A DNA stretch of 64,000 nucleotides from Theodoxus fluviatilis. Taxonomy: Eukaryota > Mollusca > Gastropoda > Cycloneritida > Neritidae. The notes under the pieces are model-generated. The model saw only the letters and a program-made list of their open reading frames with translations. It was not told the DNA's origin and ran no database searches. How positions within the stretch are numbered: the first letter of the stretch is position 1; every line of letters begins with the position of its first letter. Made by a program: the position numbers and the translations under genes. The DNA lies in NCBI GenBank assembly GCA_034096865.1, contig JAWQFJ010000563.1, positions 1 to 64,000 of the forward strand, given 5' to 3'. Shown in pieces: positions 35,201 to 48,956 of the stretch.

Positions 35201-37339
35201 CTTTTGTATTACATTTCAGTTTCCCTGCTTTGACCTATTGTTGTACATTTAGCAGCCAAGTGGCTACCGTTGGAAAGTGAGACATCACTGTCAATACTTG
35301 GTCACTAGATACAGAACAAGGATAGGCAATGGACCAGAGACTTCACAGCCATAGTTTTTCAATATAACAACTATATTTCTCCACAAATCCCTTGACATAA
35401 AGCAAGAAAGGGTACCTGTGAGGGATGAGCAGTAAATTGTCAAGGATAACTTTGGTACATTTATCCACAGCCTCGTGAGGTCAAGACGATGATGGATTAA
35501 TAATACTAGTAGCCTGATGACCAGGGAGTAAACAATGTGTGATCCAAGTAACCACAGATGAGTGAAAAGTCACAAAATAAATGCAAGCACCAGGCTAAGG
35601 GGTTGATTATAACACTTTCGAGCAAGTCTAGCAAGTCAGCAACCAAGTCACTCTTTTCAATAAAACCAAGTGACCCCCAAACAAGGAGTGAGTTGCATCA
35701 CGTCTCAAGTGAAATCAAACCACGGCACATTTTAGAGGGTAAAGCCTGGTTGTCGAATTTGAGACATTTATAATTATAGAAAAAAAATATGTAGCCTTTC
35801 TTCCTCTTTTTTTGTTAATAACAATACCTGATGATGTAAGTGTATTTGCAGCTTACAAAATGGTCCCAAACAAAGCATGTTAAGCGTAGCATACCGCCTG
35901 CGCTGCACTGATGCCTCCCATCAGCTGGGCTGCTGTGGTTTGTCTGCTTTTGAGGCCTGCTCCGGTAAGAATAATAATAAGAGTTACTACAGAGCACTCC
36001 GAGAGCACTAATCTCCACCAAGGAAGCTACCATTTCTCTTCCATGGCCTGTCTGATTCAGGCAGCATGTCCTGCTAGCCAGGCCTGATGCTACAAAGTTC
36101 ACTTCAGTTTCGCACCACATCTGATATCCGTTGCTGAGACTGGAACCCATATGCTGGGGCAATCAATGCTTTGCCATCATCAACTTCCTGATGCGAGATG
36201 AAATTTCTCTGTATGCTTCTAATTCCAAAACTCCATAAGAGACAACTGCCAAAATTCAGTGGATTGTTCCTTGGGTAAAACCCTGACTTTGCACCAAATT
36301 TCATCAGAATCAGTTTAGATTTTTTATAGTCATTTTGCCAAATTACTAAATTATGAATGAACCAAGGGAAAAACATAACCCCCCAGGCTGAGGTAATGCT
36401 AAGAGTGGTATGTTGACAGTTGTATAAAAAAGACCAAATATAGAATCATTTGAGTAAGCTCTCCCAGTTGTTATTTTTTCTCAAGGATGCACCATTTAAC
36501 CAACTGCCCATAACTTTGTTTCAAATCATCCAATTCAAAAACGGTTTTCACCATCTCAAAGAACATGACATTTTCATTCAGAAATGTTTCAAAAGTCTAA
36601 TTCAAAAGAGAGCTTGATGCGACTTATCCATGGTGTGGGGTCACAAACAGATGAGACCAAGCAGCCATGCAGAGGGCAGTTGCTCAGCTGCTCACCATGT
36701 TGGGGGGCATGTACTGGAGGATGTAGCGTGAGTACTGGGGCCCGCACTTGATGGTCTCTTCCACAAAGGAGAAGATGAAGTCCAGGCGAGGACTAACAAT
36801 GCCCTCTGTCACGATGGCATTGAGCAGATGGAATAGGTTGGCTGCAAGACATAATGATGATATATTGACCACAACATTTCCAATGATGATACAATAACGA
36901 CAAATCTCTCTGGCTCTCTCTACATCTGTTTGTCTGTCCATCTGCCTCATAATATAGAAAAAAGGCGGTTGGTCTGAAAACAATGAAAAGTCAAAGTGTT
37001 TCTCATAATAATTTGTACTATTTTCTTGTGTGATGGGCGGCTGCCCTGAGCAATAAAGCATTAAAATCTCTGTGCGTTTGTGTGTGTGTGTGTGTATATA
37101 GGTGTGTGTGTGCGTGTGTGTGTATGAGGAGAGGCAGCTGTTGCTTGCATTAGAGAGACGGGCACAAAGGAAGACCCGGCTCCAGGCAGACATACCATCC
37201 AGAGAATGCGTAGGTGAGGGTTGTGGAAAGGATTGCATTGCCCTTGTGGCACTCTACTGCCACAGGAGACACTATGCTGCACCCTGACCTGACCCTGGGG
37301 TGTACTGAACCCATGTTCCCTCAGGACTGCAGAGGGCCT

Positions 37340-37402
<63 letters not shown>

Positions 37403-40400
37403 GTGATGATGACAGTGACATTGACGGTGACGATGCTGATGCTGATGCTGCTGATGATGAGGACAATGACTGGACCTCTTTATCCTTCAAGAGTTTAGAT
37501 GGCACAACATCAAAATTAATATGTCCCCTCATCCTTTTTTCTCAAAATCTTACCCAGGGATTTGTTGATTGGCTCCCTGGACTCAAATGTGGGGGATGTC
37601 TCTCCGTCATCTCTCGCACTGATGTCATCTGCAAGATACACAACATTCTGTTCAGTAACCAAAGCATCTTTGCATACTGCCACAAGTTGTTCACCACTCA
37701 CCTTGGTGTCTGACAAGTGCATACAGCCCTTCCATGTCGCTCTACAATAAGCTCTTGGGTACATTGCCCCATACTACCTCTCTGCCCCTAGCTGTCTTTC
37801 CCATCACAACCTAGCTGTCAGCTATCTCTAGCTGTCATTTCCATCACAACCTAGCTGTCAGCTAGACTTAGCCATCTTTCCCATCACAACCTAGCTATCA
37901 GCTATGCCTAGCTGTCTTTCCCATCACAACCCAGCTGTCAGCTATCCCTAGCTGTCATTTCCACCACAACCTAGCTGTCAGCTATTCCTAGCTGTCATTT
38001 CCATCACAACCCAGCTGTTAGCTAGCCTTAGCTGTCTTTCCTATCACAACCTAGCTATCAGCTATGCATAGCTGTTTGTCCCATCACAACCCAGCTGTCA
38101 GCTATCCCTAGCTGTCATTTCCATCACAACCTAGCTGTCAGCTAGCCTTAGCTGTCTGTCCCATCACAACCTAGCTGTCAGATATCCCTAGCTGTCTGTT
38201 CCATCACAACCTAGATGCCAGCTATCCCTAGCTTTTTTCCCATCTCAACGTAGAGTTCAGATATCCCTAGCTGTCTTTCCCATAACAACATAGCTGTCAG
38301 CTAGTCTTAGCCGTCTGTCCCATTACAACCTAGCTGTCAGCTACCCCTAGCTGTCTTTCTCATCACAACCTAGCTGCCAACTAGCCCTAGCTGTCTTTCC
38401 TACAGCAACCTGGCTGTCAGCTACCCCTAGCTGTCTTTCTCATCACAACCTAGCTGCCAACTAGCCCTAGCTGTCTTTCCTACAACAACCTGGCTGTCAG
38501 CTACCCCTAGCTGTCTTTCTCATCACAACCTAGCTGCCAACTACCCCTAGCTGTCTTTCCTACTACAACCTAGCTATCAGCTAGCCATAGCTGTCTTATG
38601 CACAACTACTTAGCTGTGAGCTAGCCATAGCTGTCTTTCCACAACAACCTAGCTATCAGCTAGCCCAAGCAGCTTCCTCTCATGTTCCCCCTCTGCCTCA
38701 CTGTTCTAAATTTATTGGTCACATGATGACATAACTGCTAAATATAGAAAATGAGCAGAAAAAGGGAAGAGCAAACCCACACTTTTGCTGGCCAGCAAGA
38801 GGTGTACAGGAATGGCAAGAAGGGTGGAGTGTAGTATGAGATATTAATCACAAGACACAAGAGGTGTACAGGAATGGCAAGAAGGCTGGAGTGTAGTATG
38901 AGATATTAATCACAAGACACAAGAGGTGTACAGGAATGGCAAGAAGGGTGGAGTGTAGTATGAGATATTAATCACAAGACACAAGGGGTGTACAGGAATG
39001 GCAAGAAGGGTGGAGTGTAGTATGAGATATTAATCACAAGACACAAGAGGTGTACAGGAATGGCAAGAAGGGTGGAGTGTAGTATGAGATATTAATCACA
39101 AGACACAAGAGATGTACAGGAATGGCAAGAAGGGTGGAGTGTAGTATGAGATATTAATCACAAGACACAAGAGGTGTACAGGAATGGCAAGAAGGCTGGA
39201 GTGTAGTATGAGATATTAATCACAAGACACAAGGGGTGTACAGGAATGGCAAGAAGGGTGGAGTGTAGTATGAGCTATTAATCACAAGACACAAGAGATG
39301 TACAGGAATGGCAAGAAGGGTGGAGTGTAGTATGAGATATTAATCACAAGACACAAGAGGTGTACAGGAATGGCAAGAAGGGTGGAGTGTAGTATGAGAT
39401 ATTAATCACAAGACACAAGAGGTGTACAGGAATGGCAAGAAGGGTGGAGTGTAGTATGAGATATTAATCACAAGACACAAGAGGTGTACAGGAATGGCAA
39501 GAAGGGTGGAGTGTAGTATGAGATATTAATCACAAGACACAAGAGGTGTACAGGAATGGCAAGAAGGGTGGAGTGTAGTATGAGATATTAATCACAAGAC
39601 ACAAGGGGTGTACAGGAATGGCAAGAAGGCTGGAGTGTAGTATGAGATATTAATCACAAGACACAAGAGATGTACAGGAATGGCAAGAAGGCTGGAGTGT
39701 AGTATGAGATATTAATCACAAGACACAAGGGGTGTACAGGAATGGCAAGAAGGGTGGAGTGTAGTATGAGATATTAATCACAAGACACAAGGGGTGTACA
39801 GGAATGGCAAGAAGGCTGGAGTGTAGTATGAGATATTAATCACAAGACACAAGAGGTGTACGGGAATGGCAAGAAGGGTGGAGTGTAGTAAGAGATATTA
39901 ATCACAAGACACAAGGGTGTACAGGAATGGCAAGAAGGCTGGAGTGTAGTATGAGATATTAATCACAAGACACAAGGGGTGTACAGGAATGGCAAGAAGG
40001 CTGGAGTGTAGTATGAGATATTAATCACAAGACACAAGGGGTGTACAGGAATGGCAAGAAGGCTGGAGTGTAGTATGAGATATTAATCACAAGACACAAG
40101 AGGTGTACAGGAATGGCAAGAAGGGTGGAGTGTAGTATGAGATATTAATCACAAGACACAAGAGGTGTACAGGAATGGCAAGAAGGGTGGAGTGTAGTAT
40201 GAGATATTAATCACAAGACACAAGGGGTGTACAGGAATGGCAAGAAGGGTGGAGTGTAGTATGAGATATTAATCACAAGACACAAGAGGTGTACAGGAAT
40301 GGCAAGAAGGGTGGAGTGTAGTATGAGATATTAATCACAAGACACAAGAGGTGTACAGGATGGCAAGAAGGGTGGAGTGTAGTATGAGATATTAATCACA

Positions 40401-43400
40401 AGACACAAGGGGTGTACAGGAATGGCAAGAAGGGTGGAGTGTAGTATGAGATATTAATCACAAGACACAAGGGGTGTACAGGAATGGCAAGAAGGCTGGA
40501 GTGTAGTATGAGATATTAATCACAAGACACAAGAGATGTACAGGAATGGCAAGAAGGGTGGAGTGTAGTATGAGATATTAATCACAAGACACAAGGGGTG
40601 TACAGGAATGGCAAGAAGGGTGGAGTGTAGTATGAGATATTAATCACAAGACACAAGAGGTGTACAGGAATGGCAAGAAGGGTGGAGTGTAGTATGAGAT
40701 ATTAATCACAAGACACAAGGGGTGTACAGGAATGGCAAGAAGGGTGGAGTGTAGTATGAGATATTAATCACAAGACACAAGGGGTGTACAGGAATGGCAA
40801 GAAGGGTGGAGTGTAGTATGAGATATTAATCACAAGACACAAGGGGTGTACAGGAATGGCAAGAAGGGTGGAGTGTAGTATGAGATATTAATCACAAGAC
40901 ACAAGGGGTGTACAGGAATGGCAAGAAGGGTGGAGTGTAGTATGAGATATTAATCACAAGACACAAGGGGTGTACAGGAATGGCAAGAAGGGTGGAGTGT
41001 AGTATGATATATTAATCACAAGACACAAGAGGTGCCACGGCTCTTACCAAAGTTGAATTCATCAGACTGCAAGGTCAGCTGAGGCTCTGTCAGGCGTCGA
41101 GACCGAGAGGGTCGGGCCTCCATTTCCTCCATATCCTGCAAGCACCAGCAGCACATGCAAGAATGCAGCAATGTTGTCTGTCTACAGCCCTACCTATATA
41201 GTGATGTGACATGGCAAAGAAAGCAATGAATCATCAAGAAATCTCAGCTAGCAACACAGTGGTAGGCAATCATCCGACTCCGAAGACAAAGGTAGCACCT
41301 GGGTGGGTCCGATGGCGTGGGGACAGTGTCAGGATTGGCTGAGAAGTCGCAGTCTGTCATGGAAGTCTCTGCTGCATCCTCCATAGACAAACTCTGGGGG
41401 TGGAGAAGCAGTTGCTATCTGCTCCCTTTGCCTCCCCCACTCCTCCAGACCTCCAGCTGCCAGCCTCTCTCATCCTCATCCCTTCTGATGCTCTCTTTGA
41501 TAGCAGTTGTCCCTTGGTGTTAGGTTGACAAGATCCATGCTTATCCCTTTGGACTCGTGAATTAGCTCTGCAGGCCCTGTGTGTAGTGGCAGAGCCAAAG
41601 GCAGGAGGGGCACTGAAACTCCACTGCCCTTACAGCTCTGTGGCGACATTTATGGGCTACGGCATGTTGCTGCTGATGGAACGCCTCCAGCAAGTCAGAC
41701 GCCCTGCAGGAGATGGCTTGCCACCTGGCGCCATCCAGCACTACTACTTGGAACTCAGGTGGTGTGATGCCCTACCATTTCAAGTTCTCCGTATAGTGCT
41801 TTCATGGTCTACCTATATCATGCCTACCTTGCATCAGTTCACAAAAAGAGTTGCTTGGAATGTGCTCATTGCCCATTCTGGTGACATCTCTTTGAATTCT
41901 CTTTGATATGTCTTTGGTGGCACCTTTCCAATGGCTGCAGTTCTCAGCGAGGCATTCCCAGCTATCTACTGTGATGCCTGTGCATCTCAAGTGTCTCCTG
42001 CATAGATACTTGCAGTGCAGCTGTGGACAGCCCCCTGGTGGGGATTCTGTAGCCAGGCAACTGGACAGGAGGTCTTCCAACAAAGAGATGTGACTGTCCT
42101 CCATAAGATGGGCATCTCTATGCCATCACAGGTGTCTTTGGCACAACAGGAGGTGCATACAGAGAGAGCGAGGATCTAGAAACCATCCATACATCTCAGC
42201 TTGTGACCTTCTCCTTTGGTCTTTTTCTTTTTCTTGTTCTTTTAAGAGGACACATGCAACAAAACTTGGTGCAGGTGGGGGGGAGGGGGGGGGGGGGGGG
42301 ATGAATGATGAATGGATGGATGGATGGATGGAAGGGTGAATGGATGGATTGATGGTATTTTGCAGCCTATCATCCTTTGTAGGCTATGTAAGGCCATTAA
42401 TTGTGATTATCACTAAAACAGTTTAAAGTAAAACACAAATCAAGTCACGGTGTCCCTAGTTATTTACCTTTCACGAATTTTGTAGGGAGACTCGGTGGGT
42501 CAATTCTTACCCCAAACCCACAGGGGGAAGGTGGGGGGGAGGGCGAGGAGAGATGAACACCCCACTCACCCCCGTTCTCAGGGGTTGCAATAAAGAGAGA
42601 AAGCTCTCTATGAAAGGCATCTATCTCGTTTTGAACTCCTTACTGTCAGTGGAGGTAAACAATAGACCACTGGAGTCTCAAAGACAACCCAAGTGATCCT
42701 TGGGGTCATTTTCAATTTGTCCACGTTGTCATGGTAGGGGGAAGGACACTTCAGTTCAGCAATATTCTTGTTCACACTCAGATGCACACATTTCCAAAAT
42801 TGCATGCTAGTTTACAGTGGTAATTCCTACATGTATGTGGATTAAAATGGAAATAAAAATCCACACACACACATGAATATACATATTCACAAAGGAGTTT
42901 TCTTTCCACACTGCTTTTTACCCTACAAGTCATGACATTTTCAGTCAAAAGGCAGCATACCTCATCAAGATCAAGTCTGTACCGCTTGACTCCTCTGCGA
43001 ACAAACGGCTCTGAAACAGAAAATGTCAACATCAGGGAGACATCACCATATTGCAAGACAAGAGACACATGCATGCAACATTGCATGCATACCAAATGCA
43101 TGCTGGGGGGGGGGGGGGGGGGGGGCCCCCCCAAAGGTGGAGATGGTGCTGATACCTGGCTGTGTGCATGCTGAGTCTGAGTTTGTTACCGAGTGCCAGC
43201 AAGGACATAGGAAAACAAGACATCTTACACTGCATTCATAATCCAGATTCCTCCCGTCCCAGGGATTGAACCATGGCACTGCGCCCCGCACATAATCAAG
43301 TGCCAAAGCTTGCTCCCTTAAATCTGCCTGTCAAAGACAGGGTTTCAGTAGTGAGTAGAGGTTAAGGACTTGGCACTCTTGCAGGAGGGGAGATTACTGC

Positions 43401-44598
43401 AGATGGGGCTTACATTGCATCATGTTAATTCACAGATGGATGGATGGATGGTGTTTTACGGCCTATCAGCCTTTGTAGGCTATGAAAGGCCATTAAGTAA
43501 GAAAATCACTAGAATCAAGTAAACGCAAATCAAGTCACGGTGTCCCTATTCATTAGCCTCTTACGAAACAAGTAGAGATTCATTCACAGCCATCATCATG
43601 AACTCAATGATTGCATCCAACATCAGGTGTTGCAACCTCAGTGTGTTAATTATCACCACCTGCTACTTTGTTCAGAACTCAAAGGGTTTATCTCAAAATT
43701 TCAAAAGGATTTTAAACAGATCAATAATCAATTACTCTCAAATTGCAGCACTCTCAAAGAGTAAGGGTTTGATCAAGTGGCATGCGTATAGCACATATGA
43801 ATGATTTTTTTTCCCACCTGTGTGTAAAGCTACAGTAAACAGTGCTAGACATAGCCCTCTGCTGACTTTCCTAGGCATTTACTTTTAAAATGTCCCAGCA
43901 AATTTAACCTGGTTTGTCGTGCAAAGTCACAAACTTGCAACGCCTGAATAAAAATGATCTGGGTAAGCTACTGGAGCAGACTCCAAAAGCCAAGCAGCCA
44001 AGAGTTCAAGACATGAGGGGGGCATCGCGCAGCTCCAGCCACGTGTCACCTCTTGCAATTGCCAATTCACCTCATACTTCCATCTGGTAAAGGTAATGGT
44101 GCTTTTTTTTCTTTGCAACTTTTCCATCCATTGATGGGTGCTCACGCCATAAACATCACATCCATTTTTGCAGAAAAGCATGAATACTACAACTCCCTAC
44201 TGTACAGGCTCTCGTCAAAGTCAATTGATCACCTCCGTAGAGTGCAGAAATCTGCTGCCAGGCTGATCAAGGAGGTACCACAGGGACAACACATCACTCC
44301 AGTCCTGCCCTGAGAAAGCACCACCCGCGGTGTTGCTTCTGATCATCCTAGAGGGAGCTTTCCACCCGGCCCTCCAAGCAGGTGCGGGACTATGGGGGAT
44401 GGAGGCTTCCGATGCTCAGCAACGAGACTATGGAACAGTTCTCTTCTTCACATTCAACAATCTCACTTGAGAAGAGACTAAAATCTCTCCTATTCTCCCA
44501 GTGGAATAGTGCAGCATCTTTGAGCAGCTATTCTGAAATTGCTTTTACTTAAGCCTTTCAAAACAAACAAACACACATACACACACGCACACACACAA

Positions 44599-44670
<72 letters not shown>

Positions 44671-47600
44671 TCCAGATCAAATCTGCAAGGGCTTCAAAGA
44701 GGCCCACATGTCCACCAACTCACCTCGATGGTCAATGCGAGCCGACTGAGTGGCTACGATGACAGCGATGGTCAAACGAGCCAGGAAGTAGCCCCGAGGA
44801 TGGCCCAGCATCTCGTTGAGGGAGTGGGAGTGGATGAGGCGCGGCAGTGTGGCGGACAGCAGGCGGTGAGTCAGTGCCTCCAGGTCCAGATGGAAGATGG
44901 CCACCACCATGTGCAGGGCCCGGACCAGCTCAAATTTCTTGCTGCCATCAACCATGTTCTGCAGCAGCCAGAAGTTGCACAATGGCTGAGGGACAGGTAT
45001 AAAGGCACTGAACATTCACGACAACTTGTCCTGCTGGTCGGGGTCTCGAACTGCTTCATACTTTACCTACATCCCACCCCGTCATTGCATCTCATCCATC
45101 CTGAAGTTTTCATGACCAATGGGGTATAGATAGATGGATAGATACACTTGAAGTAGATAATCGACCAGTTTCTTCTGTCCATAATCTTATCGTCTCTGCA
45201 TCTATGTATGCATTTGTTTTTTGTAAAACAGAAAATTGATTATAGTACCTGTACATTTGTGCTTCTTATATTTTTTCATTTGCCATTCAATGGCGCACAC
45301 ATACCTGTATTGAATATCTTTATAAACTTGATGGGTCCTCAGCCAAAATAAATCAAATCAAATTAAATCAAATCTCCCCACCCAGGAGTAAAACAAGTAC
45401 CTGTGCAGGCTGAGCTGAAAAACAGTGAGAAATAACATTGGTGTGTTTAAAGGCAGCCTAGCTATATGCTTCCACTGGAGTTGAGAAAGTGTAGAAGTGG
45501 CAACATACCAGTACCCAATGACCTGGCAGAAAACATGGGCAGCCAGCATTCATTAATGGATGAGAAATCACAATCTACAAACATGAAAGCACCTTTACCT
45601 TTCGCATGAACTGATCATGGTTCAAGTGATCAGAATGGGAGACAAGAACATGAAAAAACAGCTGTTCTTTGGTGAATTGACGCAGGGGCAGAGAAAGGAA
45701 GGCCAACCAATCAAGTGCTACAAAGACTTTTCAAGGAGAGCCTAAAATGGACCAACCTAGAGCCCTACAAACTCCAGCAGGCAGCACTTGATCAGTGCTG
45801 GTGCGCTCCAATTCAAAGAGAACCAGCCTGCTTGGTTACTGAGTGGCATAACTGGCAGGCTGCGGCTCACGCGTGTTGCCACAGAGCTGTGGCAGCCCCA
45901 TCAGCAACCCCAGAGTTCCAGTGTCCAACCTGCCCTGGACTCTGCTGCTTCAGAACAGGGCTGCACATCTATTCCAGAGTCCGCTGGAAGGAGCACAGAC
46001 CCGGGCTTTCTTGAAAAAAGAATCTACCGCCACTGATCTAGATCAACTTTGCAGTGAAGCCTTTGTATCCCATCTCCAGCATCACTACCCGGCAGTTCGA
46101 AATCCTACCACACTTCAGTTCCTTGAACTCCAGAAGCTTTTGCTCCACTGTAAGTGCCTGAGGGAACTGCTCCACATCTACCTGGAGCACAAAATGAACA
46201 ATTGCGTACAGAGCATGATCAAGAGCCTTGTGGACCCAAGGACATTTTCCTTGCAATTGTCAAGCGGCGGAAGCTGGTGTGGTTTGGCCATGTCATGCAA
46301 CACAAAAGGCTCTTTGGGACTAGATCACTGAGGGCAATGTTGAGGGTGGATGCCAGACATGGGCGGCAGAGAAAAAGCTGGGGAGACAAGATAGAAGACT
46401 GCACTGAGATGACCTTCCCAGATCTTCTGCTTACAATCACCAACAGTGCAGCTTGGAGGAAGATGTCTGGTTCTTCTGCTCTCAGGTCCCCCAATGACGT
46501 TCAAAGTGGAGGGAGTGAGCCGAGCTGCTGATGTCATCTGGTCCCAACTCATATGAACTTTGCAATGGAACTTTTGTGGCTCACTTCTGGTTTCATAGTC
46601 ACTGTCTGTCAGTTCTGACAACTGCAACCAAACTTGCAGATCAGCTCCTCATACCTCTGTAGATCTAGCTCAAGTCACTGTCTGTCAGTTCTGACAACTG
46701 CAACCAAACTTGTAGATCAGCTCCTCATACCTCTGTAGCTCTAGCTCAAGTCACCGTCTGTCAGTTCTGACAACTGCAACCAAACTTGTAGATCAGCTCC
46801 TCATACCTCTGTAGATCTAGCTCAAGTCACTGTATGTCAGTTCTGACAACTGCAACCAAACTTGTAGATCAGCTCCTCATACCTCTGTAGCTCTAGCTCA
46901 AGTCACTGTCTGTCAGTTCTGACAACTGCAACCAAACTTGTAGATCAGCTCCTCATACCTCTGTAGCTCTAGCTCAAGTCACTGTCTGTCAGTTCTGACA
47001 ACTGCAACCAAACTTGTAGATCAGGGCCCGTATTCACAACGGCGATTTATCGGCGATTTATGTTAACCCCGATTTATCTCTAAACTCAGACGATTCCAAC
47101 TGCCTGTTCCGCTCTCCCTTGGCTGGAAACCAGTATATATAGCAAAGCGCAACCTAGGATCCTCTGACGAGCGTACCTTATCTAACCGATCAAGATAACG
47201 CGGGGCTAGGGGATAAATCGAGTGTTAAAAAGATAAATCACCGTTGTGAATACGGGCCCAGCTCCTTATACCTCTGTAGATCTAGCTCAAGTCACTGTCT
47301 GTCAGTTCTGACAACTGCAACCAATCTTGTAGATCAGCTCCTTATACCTTTGTAGATCTAGCTCAAGTCACTGTCTGTCAGTTCTGACAACTGCAACCAA
47401 ACTTGCAGATCAGCTCCTCATACCTCTGTAGCTCTAGCTCAAGTCACTGTCTGTCAGTTCTGACAACTGCAACCAAACTTGTAGATCAGCTCCTCATACC
47501 TCTGTAGATCTAGCTCAAGTCACTGTCTGTCAGTTCTGACAACTGCAACCAAACTTGTAGATCAGCTCCTCATACCTCTGTAGCTCTAGCTCATGTGCAG

Positions 47601-48044
47601 ACATCAGGTCCAGCAAACTCACCATGACCACTTGATCGGCAAACCATTCCGGGCCGCACAAGTCCAGCAACTTCTCCAGGTGGTGCAGAGTGCGCAGCGT
47701 CATCCAGCCCTTGTGGAAGACTGCCTCCAGTGTGTGCTGCAGAATGGTGGGTGGCACCTGGTTGGGGGGTAGGGGGTCTTGCTGAGCAGCGCACAGGCGG
47801 TGCCCGGGGGGTAGGATGGGGGTCATCACCTTCTCCATCACAGTCATCATCAGATGCGTCTTGCTGCAACAGACAAATTCCATGTGTTATCAACAACTAG
47901 GACAGAAAAAGACCATCATTTTTCACAGAGAAACAAAAACAATCTTGTAATTTGTTTTGAGAGCAGTCCTTTGTTAATTTCTGTATTATTCTGTTCACAC
48001 AGAGCAATTTGTTAAACCAGAAATGCAAGTGAGACATGCATATG

Positions 48045-48104
<60 letters not shown>

Positions 48105-48864
48105 CAAGCGCGCATGTGTGAAAGTGAGTGTGTGCATACATGCATACGTCTGTTCATTCATGCATATGTATGTGTGTATTCTTACTATGGGCAAAAACTT
48201 GATACCAAAGAGGCATGCTCGAAGTATCAAAAAAAGAAGTGTCTAAAGCTCCTGTAAAGTCTGTGAGGATAGAGAACTTCTTCAGAGATTCCTGGATCCT
48301 GTTCCAAGACCTTGGACCCAAGGGGAAGAAGTGGGACAAAGGGACAAACGATCTATGACCTCAATGTTGGTTTTTGTTGCCTTCTCTCTTTTTGGTAAAG
48401 CTTAGCAACCAGTAATGGTATTTACTTTGATACATTCTGTTTTTCCCGTTATCCTTAGTTGTGAGGGTGAAATCTGCATAGCATGAGCTAAACAAACATT
48501 CATGGAATTTCAGGAAAATGTTTTTAAAAAAAAGAAGAAAATCCGATTCCAAGTATTGAAATACATTTACCTGTTGGTGGGCTGGTGGAAGCAAATAGTA
48601 CGTGAGCATGTGTGTTTCCTGCTTGTGTGTGCATCTGCTTGTGCATGTGTCTGCTTGTGTGTATGCTTGCATACCTCTGTGTGTGTGTGTATGTATGTGC
48701 ACATCGGCATGCTTGTGCATGCATCCATATGTGTGCATGCAAGTGGCCTGCATGTGTTCATGTGTGTGTGCATGCATGCATATGTATTCATTGTGTGCGT
48801 AAATCCGAGTGTCTATGAATGTGTGTGTACCTGCATGTGTGTCTGAGTATCTCAGCATGTGTCT

Positions 48865-48956
<92 letters not shown>

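Noticed and set aside
37788..41034. Regular arrays resembling CRISPR
   Set aside because: The whole unit repeats; there is no alternation of constant repeats and unique spacers. The setting is an animal gene intron and there are no cas genes.
45993..46256. Possible additional MED24 exon between exons 5 and 6
   Set aside because: The existing exons join without gap against the vertebrate protein, and this segment reads as LINE remnant.
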